Assembly: GCA_030248215.1 (NCBI GenBank)
Contig: JASANG010003746.1
Coordinates: 1 to 64,000, forward strand
DNA from: Enoplolaimus lenunculus
Taxonomy: Eukaryota > Nematoda > Enoplea > Enoplida > Thoracostomopsidae
DNA length: 64,000 nucleotides
Direction of reading: 5' to 3'
The notes beneath the pieces were generated by a model. The model saw only the letters and a program-made list of their open reading frames with translations. It did no database searches and was not told the origin of the DNA. Shown here piece after piece: positions 13,101 to 25,100 of this stretch (the stretch's first letter is position 1; every line of letters starts with the position of its first letter). The position numbers were made by a program, and so were the translations under genes.

Positions 13101-16100
13101 TCTAAACTTTGTAACTTCCGACAATTTTTCTAAATAATGTCCAAAAAAATTCCCGTGACACAAACACAATTAAACTAAACCAATTTCTAATTTTGAGGTT
13201 AGCGCTGTCAACTTTCTAGTTGAATCTTGGCATATGAATATGCAGTTTCAGTTTTTCTAGATTGCTTCGAAGCCCTCCACCGAAATTATCCAGACCACAT
13301 GGCCGCTGGAATTCCTCGGAAACCTTTAAGGCCAAGCTTACTGGTGCACCCCGCCCTTACGCTGCGGCCTCAGACTCGTCGAATTATGTTGCAAATGCGC
13401 ATCTTGGAAAGTGTAATCAAAAATTTTTTCTATGGGCTTTTTAAAATTTCCCAAATATTGCCCGAAAACTTAAGACCAAACTCACTGAACGATTCAATTT
13501 TTGTAAGACAGAAAATTTGCTACCAAAATTGCCGGAATATCCAGCAAAAATTTTATTGTAGCCGGAGGTTAATTTTTAGTCGGAGCCGGAGGTAGAGCTC
13601 TGGTTTGTACCCTGATAAATATAGCCCATAATTTGATGGCGGATTATTTTGTTTCGCGGGCTATAATAGAGCAAGCTTTATGTTTAGACTTATCTTATAC
13701 TTAGGCATAGGAAATATACTTATGCTACTGCTCCGCTTTTCAGAATAATAAACAATGGCCTAAAATATTGTGGCATTTTGCACTGCATAATGGGTTGATT
13801 TCATTTAACAAGTGCTGAGATGCGGCGTCTAAGTAACGTGCAGAGTAACAATCTTATACGCATACACATGGTACAAAACTGCCTTCGGTTTTTGTCAAAA
13901 TTACCGCCTACAACTTCGGTACAATCTCTGCCAGAAGTTCCATCTTCCAAGTGCTGCACAGACCTGCGTCGAATACTATAAAATATTAGGAATATGCAGA
14001 TTAGTGTTGTGCAATAGCAATCACTACTTTTACTACTGGCCGGCCGGCTTGCGGCCAAGGGGACGTTTGACCGGCCGGTCGGTCATTGAAGGTGGTGGTG
14101 GGGGCAAAGAGCAACGGCGCGGGATCAATAGATTCATGTGCAAAGGGATTAATAATATTAAACACTCTAATGGTGCATTTGAAAAACTTATTCGACGAGT
14201 CAGATATGGAAATACGCCACTCCGAAATTTTAACCGCATAGAGATGTCATACCGCCAACTGCATTTTCGGCTAAACTTGTTGACCGTCATAGGCTGGTTA
14301 TTTTTACCGTCTGTCTTCGGATGTTCTCTGTACGTTACTATAGACCTTTTTGTGACGTTTACCCAGTAGAAGCGGCAATACGCTGGAAAATAGACAAGTT
14401 TTTTTGAACACGGAAAAATTACGATCGGTAAAGGTGGCTCATAGGTAAAGCAATTTTGATCGGGTATACCTGCACGCAAAAAATGACATTCTTATCTTTA
14501 CTCACTTACACATCTGATCTTTGAATAACCTGGCTTTCTCATTTACACTTCATCTTACTCGAGTACGGTATTTTTAGGGTTGCCTTATACTTTAACGTGC
14601 TGTGTAGTGTCGTTAGACGACGCTCGGAGGCACGCGCCGAGTATAACGCAACCCCATAAACCGGAGTCTGAAGAATAGCAACATATTAACTTTATAAATC
14701 GTGGCCTGGAAACTATAGCGCAACTCTTAGGAGGAATTTTTGCTTATGAACATTGTTAAACTGTTTCAGGTCCAGGCAATTACACTCCGCTTCACTTACT
14801 GTCAGCTGTTGGTTGTGTGGGTGCATCGACTAGTACATCCAATCAAATTCCGTCATTTTTTGATACGACCGGATCAGAGCCGGGTACTGCATCCGCTGCT
14901 AACCGAGACCAAATTGTATCGTGGAATTCGGCTCAATTAACATCCGCAGGATACATGTCTGACGGCGATGCTTTGAGTGCGTTGCATGGTGATGTACCGG
15001 TGAATGATTTAGGTAACGCTTCAGCTTTTCGGGTAGGGACGGTCTTAGCAAGTGCAACTCCTCAATCTGATAATTAAATGTCCGGTCTTAGCAATTGCGC
15101 ACCGTCAAACTAATAATTAAAAATTTTATACACATTCGACTTGTACCTTTGTATTCAAACACCAGATTGTCATGAAGTGGTAGGGAGCAAAAAACAATCA
15201 GGGTGCGGCCGGATATTACTTTATCGGATACCGGATATCGATATTGAATTTTTACCGGAACAGGAACCGGATGGCCGGATATTGTGAATGTTAAAATAAT
15301 TTATTTTTTCGCTGTAGTTCTAGCGTGCTTAAGGTTTTGATCTGTTATAAAGTTCATAATTGCTGCTGATCAACTGAACTTATTTAATACAAAAATGCGT
15401 TTCTCACGCTATCATTTAAGTTAAAAGTACGCGAAAACGTATCAAAACTTGAGCTTCTTGACTTCCTCAGAAATGCAATCGCACAAAGATGTTAAAGATG
15501 CTCACTTTTATTAAGCAGATTTATGATATTCTATATATACCACAACTGTAAATATCTGGTATTCGGTAGGTTTATACCGGATACGGATATCAGTTTTTGC
15601 TAAATATTACCGAAACCAAGACAGTACGCTTTATGCGCCTGCTGTCCAACCACGAGAGAGGATAGATTAAAATTGTCTTAGCAGATCATGTTGGGAAAAC
15701 ATGAAACAGTATGACTGACGAAATGATTTACTAAGTTTATAAATAATAATTGAATGTAATTTTGTTTGATGGCTATTTTCAGAGCAAGCAGGCTACCTGA
15801 GCGAAGGCGGCATATCGTTGTATGTCCAACGTATGAAAGCACGATTTCAGGAAGGTCTTGAAGTTGCTCGTGATACGTTGCGAAATGATGGGACCGGTGA
15901 TATGATGAATGACAGGTTGGTATTTATTTCAGTTGAATTTAACTACGATTTACCAAACGCTGGCAAATCCAAGGACAGAGATTGAAAAACCCATAAGCAC
16001 CAGTGTTGCAGAATTGAACACTGTTTGAAGTATATGGGCCCGATTTTTCATCTTTTTATTCTGCAATGTTGCCTTGAGTTCCATATTGACATATTGTCGT

Positions 16101-19100
16101 GATTTCTAGACTGTGAGATAGCCGAAAACTACTGTACAACTATTTTAATTTATCGGAATGTTTGTAACAAAACTGTGAACCACACATTGATAATTCAGCG
16201 TTTCAGTTTTTGGCATTTGTCCTCAAAAGAAACAAGCGCCCCAAACATATGGCTTGGAATAAACGTTTTTGTGTCTCGTTTGCTCATTTGGTTGACGCTG
16301 GTAATAGTAGAAGGGGTATTATTATGCAGTTGAAAATCGGAAAACCAAGCCTTCCCAAAAATTTTCTGTAATACAACCCCCATTAATCACAGTAATGTGA
16401 TGTATTTGTTCATATATCACGCACTTTGAGCCTCAGTACAGCTGCTAGGGGTTCCGCTTTATGCTCACTCGTTCAATTATTCAATATTTTAAACCAAATT
16501 AATATTGACATTTTACAATTAAATTTGTGAGATATTTTTGTCGAATTTTTTGTAAAATAGTTTTTTAGCAGTTTTATTATATAGTTTTTGTGTCAATCTT
16601 TCTCAAGCGCTTGCCACGACAAAAACTGTTCTTTGCAGTAACGTATTTTTAGTTTTACAATTTTGACCGTTTGCTTGGGGGCCCCTACAAAATAAAACGT
16701 ATCAGCCAGTGACTACCGTCACGCTTGGCTCAATTCATCGTTGTTTTGGGTGTGGTAGGAAACGGGTATTGCAAATAATTTTGTAGGCGTTTCGCACTCG
16801 TATTACATCATACATAAGAAATATGACGTTATAAGCATAGTGATATACTAATTTTTTATATGTCCGGCAGCTAATTTTAACAACCTTTACAATTCAAGGA
16901 TTGGGGATATGTTGCACTATGCGATTCGTCGCCCGGCAGCTTGTAATCCGAAATTTCATCAATTCGCCGCCAATAATTACCTATGCTTAGGCTTAGGCTT
17001 ACGCTTAGGATTGATTAGACTTATATTTGGTAATAAGCTTTAGTGTACTGTTGGGAGACAAGTTGTAGTTCCACGGTAAGTTTAAATGAAAAAATACTAA
17101 GTTGTACAATAATAAAGAATGAATTTCCTTAAAATTAGTAGCGGCCTTTATGAAGTTTTAGTTTGCACAAAATAGTTAGCAACGGTGTGACCATAAAACC
17201 GCATTAAAAATATAAGTTAATTGTACCAACTCGTTTAAATTTCCATGCTAATTATAAATTATTTTGTTCGATAAAAAATTTCCCAGCCTGCAGAGTTTAA
17301 TTTCATTTCAATTCAACATTTAATGGGGAAGTTGTCAAACCAAGACCTAAAAAATTGTATTTCTGGTTGGAAAAGCCACTGGTTGCGGGAGAGAAATTTT
17401 AGTTATTGTTGGTAGAAAGTTGTTGTTGTTACTAAGATTTGGGCCGCATAAAGATTTCCAGTCAATATGTGGTGAATTAAAATCGCTAATAATCGTTAAT
17501 TTCATATTCCTTTCTTCAGGTTCAAATACTTTAGGCAAAGTTAAAATGGTTTTGAATAGTCTGCGAAGTTATAATAATTGTTTTCATACTGCGAACAGCG
17601 TTCGGATTCATTTGTCGTTATCATCGAGAACACTATTTGATGGGTTGACTATTGACATGTAAACAATTTGTACAGTTCGTTAATCTTATCAACAACCAAA
17701 GTGACTACTGTTAGATAAAGATAAGCTCTGTCTCTAAATTATTATTGTTTGCTGTCCAAAATACTGTTAAGATGTATACGTTTTTAAATTTCAAAAGTTG
17801 TATCAATGCCGAAAAAATTATTTTCGAATGAGTTGGGTTAATTTTTCTGTACACGCACACATACACGCACACCCACACACGCACACGGTTTTATTTTATA
17901 TTCATTACTCTTTGGTACATTTGCCTCTCATACACTGCAAGAAATGGTGAGTGATAATTGACTCTCTGCGAAATAGGCTCTACGGGACTACACAAACTGA
18001 GTCAAATTCGACTCCGCCAGAGTCAAACGTGCGACTCCGTCAGTCGAATTTGAAGTGTGTCGGAGTCGAATTTGACTCAGTTTGTGTAGTCCCGTAGAGC
18101 CTATTTCGAAGAGAGTCAATTTGACTCACCATTATTTGCAGCGTAGTTTTCAAAATCCCATTTAAGTTAGCGGGCGGTTTAGCCCAAGGCCTTAGGTTTA
18201 TTATAAGGCTTAGGTTTTGTTTTATGCTTAGACTTAAGCTTGACAGAAAATGTGTAGAAGTGCCTACGAGCGGTTACCAATTGATCGTGTATGTTATATT
18301 TAATAAACTAACGCAAATTTCTTCTCATTCGTAGTGTTCGTTCATGCTTAAACAAATGCTTATGTGACCGTATTACAAATTTGTACTCCACGACTCTTTG
18401 GGAGACGTGGGATCAGTTAAAATTATTAATAATACTTGACTGAAACGAGAGGATTAACTTAATTGTCGTTTTCGTTGCACATATAAGTTTTAGACATAAT
18501 TTTACCGTTGTGTGGTCAGGGTGGCAGGCATTGAGATATATATAACTGTTACACGAGAAAATGTAGTATTTAAATATTCAAGAAGTATGACAACGATTGA
18601 GGTTGTGGTTGAAATTAAAAAAATTTGAGACCCTTCAAAATACGTCTCTGCGTAGACAAAGTCGGAGGCGAGAAAAAAATTCAAATTTAAAATAATTCCC
18701 CCTTTACGCCCCAATTCTCTCCTTAAAACAGACCAAAAAAACAAAAAAAAAAAAAAAAAAAAAAAAACACAAAAAAAAAAAAAACAAAAACAAACTAATC
18801 TTGTCAAGGTGCTAAATATTTTTTAGAATAGCCATACAAGGGTTTTCGATGACTTTCAATCAAAGCTGTACTTTTTTAGAGGGGCATATTTCTTTCAGAG
18901 GGGGATTAAGTTCCTCATGGCCCTCCTGTGGCTACGGGTCCGCGTCCCATTTACTAACTTGGCCAAAAAGGTGTCTAATTTCCCTTTTTTCCCTGACGTT
19001 TAAGTATTTACCTACATCACTGTCAAACCAACAATTTATACGTTCTGAACGACAGATCTGTTTTCATTATTCTATTTTAGTTATAAATTTTAACTGGTTC

Positions 19101-22100
19101 AGAACAACACTTGGAAGGCGTAGCATTTGCCAGATGTTGAGATGCAGACTAAGTATTTGGTCAAGTCGTCGCCCTTGTTAATGTCTGCATCCGCTTTGCA
19201 GTATTGAAAACTTTGTGGCTCTGGGTCTGGCTACTTACCTGTCTGGTGGTTTTGCCCACTTGCATTTCCTATATGGTTGGTTTGTTTATTGCGTAATTGT
19301 GAACGCGCCGGGTTTCAGACAAATATTAAATACTTTTGGCAGACAGGTGGTCAGCTTGAAATTTAGGATAAATGCTCGTTTTGGTCGTACGGCTTTAAGT
19401 TTGAAGTGAAAATGGCAGAATTTCGAGATTTTGGGTCTTAGCTTTTCATGGACTCTCGCCTTGTTTGAGGGCTTCATTAGGATCGATTTAAGCAGGGTTT
19501 TTCAACATCTTCATGAAGTTTGAACAATTATTCTGAATAAAAACGTTCAATTTCTAAGTGCGACATTAATATTTTGGAGCTGTTAGTGGCAAATAGAAAA
19601 ATTTCCGCAAATTTAAGCATCACAGCGGATCATCGAAAAACCTGGTGCCTCAGTGGGCAGCATTAGGTAGGCCTCGATGACCCACATATTTGGTTCCCAC
19701 TTTCTCCTGAAATAATTGCGTGTATGTTTAACACATGACTTGTTTGCAGTTAGCCCAAAAAGCCTTAACCTGGTCCAAATTATTCTGAACCAAAGTACCA
19801 ACATAACGTTTTCTAAGCCGTAAATTATCAATTTTTGCAATATCTGAATATATATACGCCCTTGTTAATTTACTACTTTAACATTGAACGGCAGACAGCC
19901 TTAAGCTTTAATTAAGCCATCGTTTTCAAAGGTCTCTCGCAAGAGCCAAATAGCGTATAAAAGCTGTCAAACGGTTCCATGCATTTAGCGGAATTATCAA
20001 AGCGTACAATCGCTTTATCCTCAAACCTTAACTTTATAAACTCTTCTGCCAATGTTAATTCGAGGGGGGAAATAGTAGTATATAAGGACATTCGTAAGTC
20101 TAAGACTAAGCCTAAACCTAAGCCTAAGGTTAAGCAAAACTTTAGTTTAAAGTTTACTCTATTAAAGTCCTGCGGTAAAATTGCTTCACCCCTTAATGTA
20201 ACATGCGCCAACTCTTGTTTCATCGTTCCAGTTTATTGACTAAATTAAGTTCGCTTTCTGCGTTTTAGACCATCGTTTAGCTCTAAATAAACCTTTGAAC
20301 GCGTTAGCAGCCAACTGAACTGCGAACTAAACTGAACGCTAATTTTACACAAAACCTCTATAGGTGCCTAGTATTTTGGGTTATACTGGCAGCTAATTTC
20401 ACCGTGGTTTGGTGAGTTTATACTAGTTGGCCCACTATCCCATTCAATATCTGAGAGTAAAGGTTATGCGCAAATTGAGCTTGTGACTGATTCATCATAA
20501 AAGTTTGAGAAATTAAGACTTTATAGTTATGAAACGCAGTTTATTAATCACAAACGCTGGTGCAAATATGCACAAGGATGCTCAACCGAATCACCATCGA
20601 TTTTCTAAGCAATTTTGTCCCAAGTGAAGATCAGGGCCGGAACGTTTTTGTGTGGGACTAGAATAGAGTTAGCTTAAGCTTTAAACTATTTTTTGCCTGG
20701 CTTAGGCTTAGGAATATGCTTATAATACTATTCCACTCCTGTTCTTTACGTTGGCCGCAATTTTTATATGGTCAGGTATTAGTGCATAAATGTTTTTAGA
20801 AATGAAAAGTTTGCCGTTGCAACGGTTTATTTAAATATTTCTCAACTGGACCTTATTTTTATTCTGTTATGAAATATTTTTGGGTTAAGAAACATCATAT
20901 TGCACTGATAAACCAACTTGATAAGCTTATGTTATCTGTGCTTTAGGTGTAAGTCTAATTTAAAACTGGTTATACCAAGAGTGCAGGATTGTTCATGCAA
21001 GAGTATACAACTGGATCCATTGTTGTAGAAATCAATATACCCCTGCGCACGCTACACCTTAACTGCACCATACCGCGTGCATGGGGGTTAAGTTTACTTA
21101 ATCAGATGGGGTAAAGCGAAAACGCAACGGGTAATGGAGCAAATTGTGTGACGTGAATTTGTAAATTGTGGTATATGAATTAGTCCAAGGTGTATACCCT
21201 TGTCCAAAATCATTACGAAACCTCTTGCCTACACCTGCATTTTTTAAATAAGCACATAGATAAATCTTAAAACGATTTCAATTTGTTTTGGTTTATCGGA
21301 CATTGATTAACATTTATTTGCGCTGATTTGTGTGCAAATTGTTGCTAACAGTTTGATATACAAGCCAAATTGCGCAGTCTTCTATGGTTAAACTAAAATT
21401 GTACAAGTGAGCAGTTTGGTTTAATTCTTTAATTAATACTATTTGTTTGGTAGTTACTTTATCATGTGGAAGGGAATCATTGTACGATGCCAGGAACGCA
21501 GTTTGAACACGATTGTTCTTCAAAATTTATCGCATAGGCGTTGCTGAATATTAGTGAGGTACGTTATTTTCTCGAACTTATCGATTTACAGTGGCACCAT
21601 ACTTGTGCGGCGCCGGGCGTATATATAATATCATAAGTGCGTAATTCACGTACGATACCAAACGGTGACGGACGGCACCAAACCGGTCCTGTAGCCAGAA
21701 GGAGCCAGGGGGGACTTAGCACCCCCCCTTGGAAAAATTTGGGCCCCCTTGGAATTTTTTCAACATTGCTTGTTAGTCATTAACAACTCTTGGATGGCCC
21801 TCCTGGAAAAATTCCTTGTGAGAGAAAGTAAAAAATGCTGCGACTTACTGCATGCCATTCTAGAGTTGCATTCTACCTTTGAAATTTTTTCAACATTGCT
21901 TGTTAGTCATTAACAACTCTTGGATGGCCCTCCTGGAAAAATTTCAAAGGTTGAATACAACTCTAGAATGGCATGCAGTAAGTTGCAGCATTTTTTACTT
22001 TCTCTCACAAGGATAAGTTAAATCTATATATGAAAGCTGGAACGCCCCACATACGTATTTTGGGCAGCGTTTCAACAGAGCATTGTTTACGCTGCATATG

Positions 22101-25100
22101 CAAATTAAAACTGTATGTATTGAGAATACCTATTGTTTAGGATGCGCTTTATATAACTGCAAAGCACGACAGTATTTAAAAAGCATTTTTTTAATTTCGT
22201 TCCCTTAAATGTGAACGGCTCGGGCGACAATTTAGCCTTGCTTGGAGAAGCCTTAGTGCAGTTGCACATGTGTGCAACTACGTGTACTAGTAATAATAAT
22301 AACTAGTCAACTTTGTTGCTATATTTGCAACCAAAGCTAACATATTTGTTGCAAAAATATCACAACACCACCTAAAATCTTCTTATAAAATAGTCTATAA
22401 ACAAAATTATCTACACAATCTTCTAGTATTTAGAACTATAAAGATTATTATGTGAAAACTGCTGGAACAGTGCCTAATCCTGTGCCTAATGTATGCTAAA
22501 ACTTGGAAATTTGAATGAAACTTTGAGTGGAAGTGTAGAAAATCGGACTGTCGCAAAGGATTCAATGGACTTCTATTTCCTATGTTTATATAAAGAGTAT
22601 ACACAATTTGGCCCATGCAAAGATCAGGGGCGGAACGTTTTTCTGTGGGGGCTAGAATAGAGTAAGATTAAGCATTAGACTATTTTTTTGCTTGGCTTAG
22701 GTATAGTGCTTAGGCTTGCCCTTAGGCTTAGGAATATGTTCGTTCCTACGCTTAGGCTTAGACTTAGGCTTGTTTAAGAAAATGATTATAATACTGTTCT
22801 GTCCCTATTCTTTACATTGGCCCACAAGTTTAGATAAAAGTTGACTAATTTGCTCGATATAAACAATTTTAACACTATTTAACTTACAGCCAAGGATGTA
22901 CAAAATTATTAATTGCTGCGTGTCAACCTAATGCATGGAATTGCTTTTGGGATTTGTGCGCAATTGAGATCTTGTTGTTTATTGTGTGCGCTGTTGCTGT
23001 GAGCATAGTTCTACCCACGTGTGCCAACTATTAATTTTATTTACGACTTCAATTTGATATTTCAAAATTACTAAAACTCTTTCTGAACGCAAATGATACC
23101 AATGACTCAGCTGGAATTGGGTTTGATCTAATCTAAATGACCGAAGAAGTTAATCCCGGAGCTGAACGAGTCTATATGCCGTTGTCAATTTTAGTTAATA
23201 GTATTAAAAGTAAGATAGCAAGTTTTGGGGTAAACATGAACACGTAGCTGTTAATTATGTTTATTCGCATTTTATGATATCGATTCAGATGCGATTTATA
23301 ATATCCAAGTAGTTAAAAATAGTGTTTGTAAATTTGGCTCTCACTTTCACTACGCATGCTTACGCCTAAGGCTAATTGTAAAGGCTAAGCCTAAGCCTAA
23401 TAATAAGTTAAGTATGTCAAAATCTGAACATTTCGAAAACTTTGATGAAGTTATCTTGATATAAAAGTTAAATATAACCTGTTGGAAATAAAATTTGTCT
23501 GCGCTTGATGGTGGTTTCGGCGGGCCGGTACCAAAGGGGACGGGAAGAGGGCTCAGCCGTACCCTGGACAAAGCTTGGTCCCCCTAGAAAATTTTAACCT
23601 TGCTTGTAAGTCAACCAAAACTCTTGTGTACCCGTCGTGAAAATTTTTTAGCCCCCCTTGCAAGGTGAGAGCTGGCTACGGACCTGGGTTTCGATTGCAT
23701 AGTCATTATTCTGTATGAAAGCATTTTGAACAAATAAGTTCGACTTTTGCGAGGGAATAATATCTTTGCAATTTAATAAACAATTTTAACCTGACATTTG
23801 TTTTTGATTAAAATTATGATGCCCTTAGGTGTCGGTTGAAAAACAATAAAAAAATTTGTATGTCTGTACGAAGGCGGTGCCCCAGACTCCCCTGAACCAC
23901 CAGAAATTTTTCTATACATTTAAAATTATGCAAAACTGGTCAAATATTTAACGAATTTAAATGTCTAGTCCGTCCTCCGCGTCACGAGCCAAAATTTTTT
24001 CATTGTAGCTAACCAGGAACGTATACCAGTAGGGTCTGAAATGTTGTCATCCGAAAGTTATTGAGGCGATCAAAAAACACTTTTAAAGGCGTTAGAATGA
24101 TTTGTTGGAAAAAAGTTTTTCTACGCTTGCTACGCTCGTTAAACCCCCTTTGTGAGGTTATATCCTCCCGGAATGAAAACCAGACTTTGCCTCGGTATAT
24201 GGACAAGGCATAAGTATATTTTCTTAGTTTTGATGGTTTTTTGGTAATAAAAAAATATGCATCTTTGTTGGCCGTTATGGTATCTACACAACAACCAATT
24301 GTATTAAGCCACGTTGTTGGAATTGGCCGGCTGTACTCATGGTATCAAATGCCCAGGTGAGAATATAATATTGTTGTTTAGGTATAACTTGTTGTTTGTG
24401 TTCTCTCGTGTTTTGTTTGCGATCAGTAGCGGTTGTTGAGATATAGAATTCTTTGCTATTTTATTCCGTTCTTTAGCCAGATAGAAAATTCGTCGCGCGA
24501 CACCTAGTCGCTCGAAAGTGTCCTAAAGCCTGCGAATCAATGTAAGCCTAATCCTAACAACTGTAATCCTAAGCCTAAGCTTAAGCCTAAGGCTAAGCCT
24601 AAGCATAGTGACGGGTAATAAAAATGTCCAGTCGAATAAATTTCGGATTAAAAGGAGTCGGTCGACGAGTTGTCGGGCAACGAATTATAGTAGTACCAGC
24701 CATATACCAGCTAACATAAGTCTTATGGCATTGACGAACAATATTTTTGAGAGAGGATGCGTAGTTGAAGATATCACGACAAATTGTCACCCGACAACTC
24801 GTCCACCAACAAATTGTAACCCGACAACTGGGCGACCCCGACAATTCGCCGACCAACCAGTCGATCCGATATAACTTGCTTCTCGGCTTAGACTTATCTT
24901 CGTTGAGTCGACGAGATGTTCAGGTGATAAGTTGTAGCCAACGAGCTGTCGGGTTACGAGTTTTCTTGTGACGAATTATAGATTCGAAGTTGAATTTTAC
25001 TTGGCAACGTATTGTTACAGAGTTAGATCGTATGCTTCCCACTTCATTCAGTATGTCTTGAAATTTCACCAAATTTTAGGCCCATGTATACATTCTGCGC

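Larger units (their letters stand above)
1178..14769 (+). other. 13.6-kb intron, repeat-rich
   Basis: Between exons 1 and 2. It contains at least five copies of a hAT-like MITE with CCCGTAGCCAG ends, a tRNA-like TTAA element (3874-4144), hAT-like elements at 5033-5417, 7478-8279 and 11506-11949, a TA-flanked element nested at 7708-8149, a PIF/Harbinger-like MITE (about 12469-12730), a fragment with CCGGAG-rich arms (13540-13614), a palindromic GGGTTGC element (14577-14656) and several TTAGGC-like tracts. Three possible extra exons are listed separately. Everything else looks non-coding. Confidence 0.8.

Noticed and set aside
13227-13595. Longer alternative frame over the candidate exon at 13261
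   Set aside because: It lacks an acceptor in phase and its composition is unlike the other exons. The shorter frame with splice borders is preferred.
14033-14479. Overlapping frames on both strands around a ggccggccgg stretch
   Set aside because: No splice sites in phase with unc-53 and no domain. The GC-rich palindrome explains the lack of stops.
17855-17890. (CA)-rich microsatellite as a regulatory element
   Set aside because: An ordinary imperfect dinucleotide stretch with nothing to suggest function.
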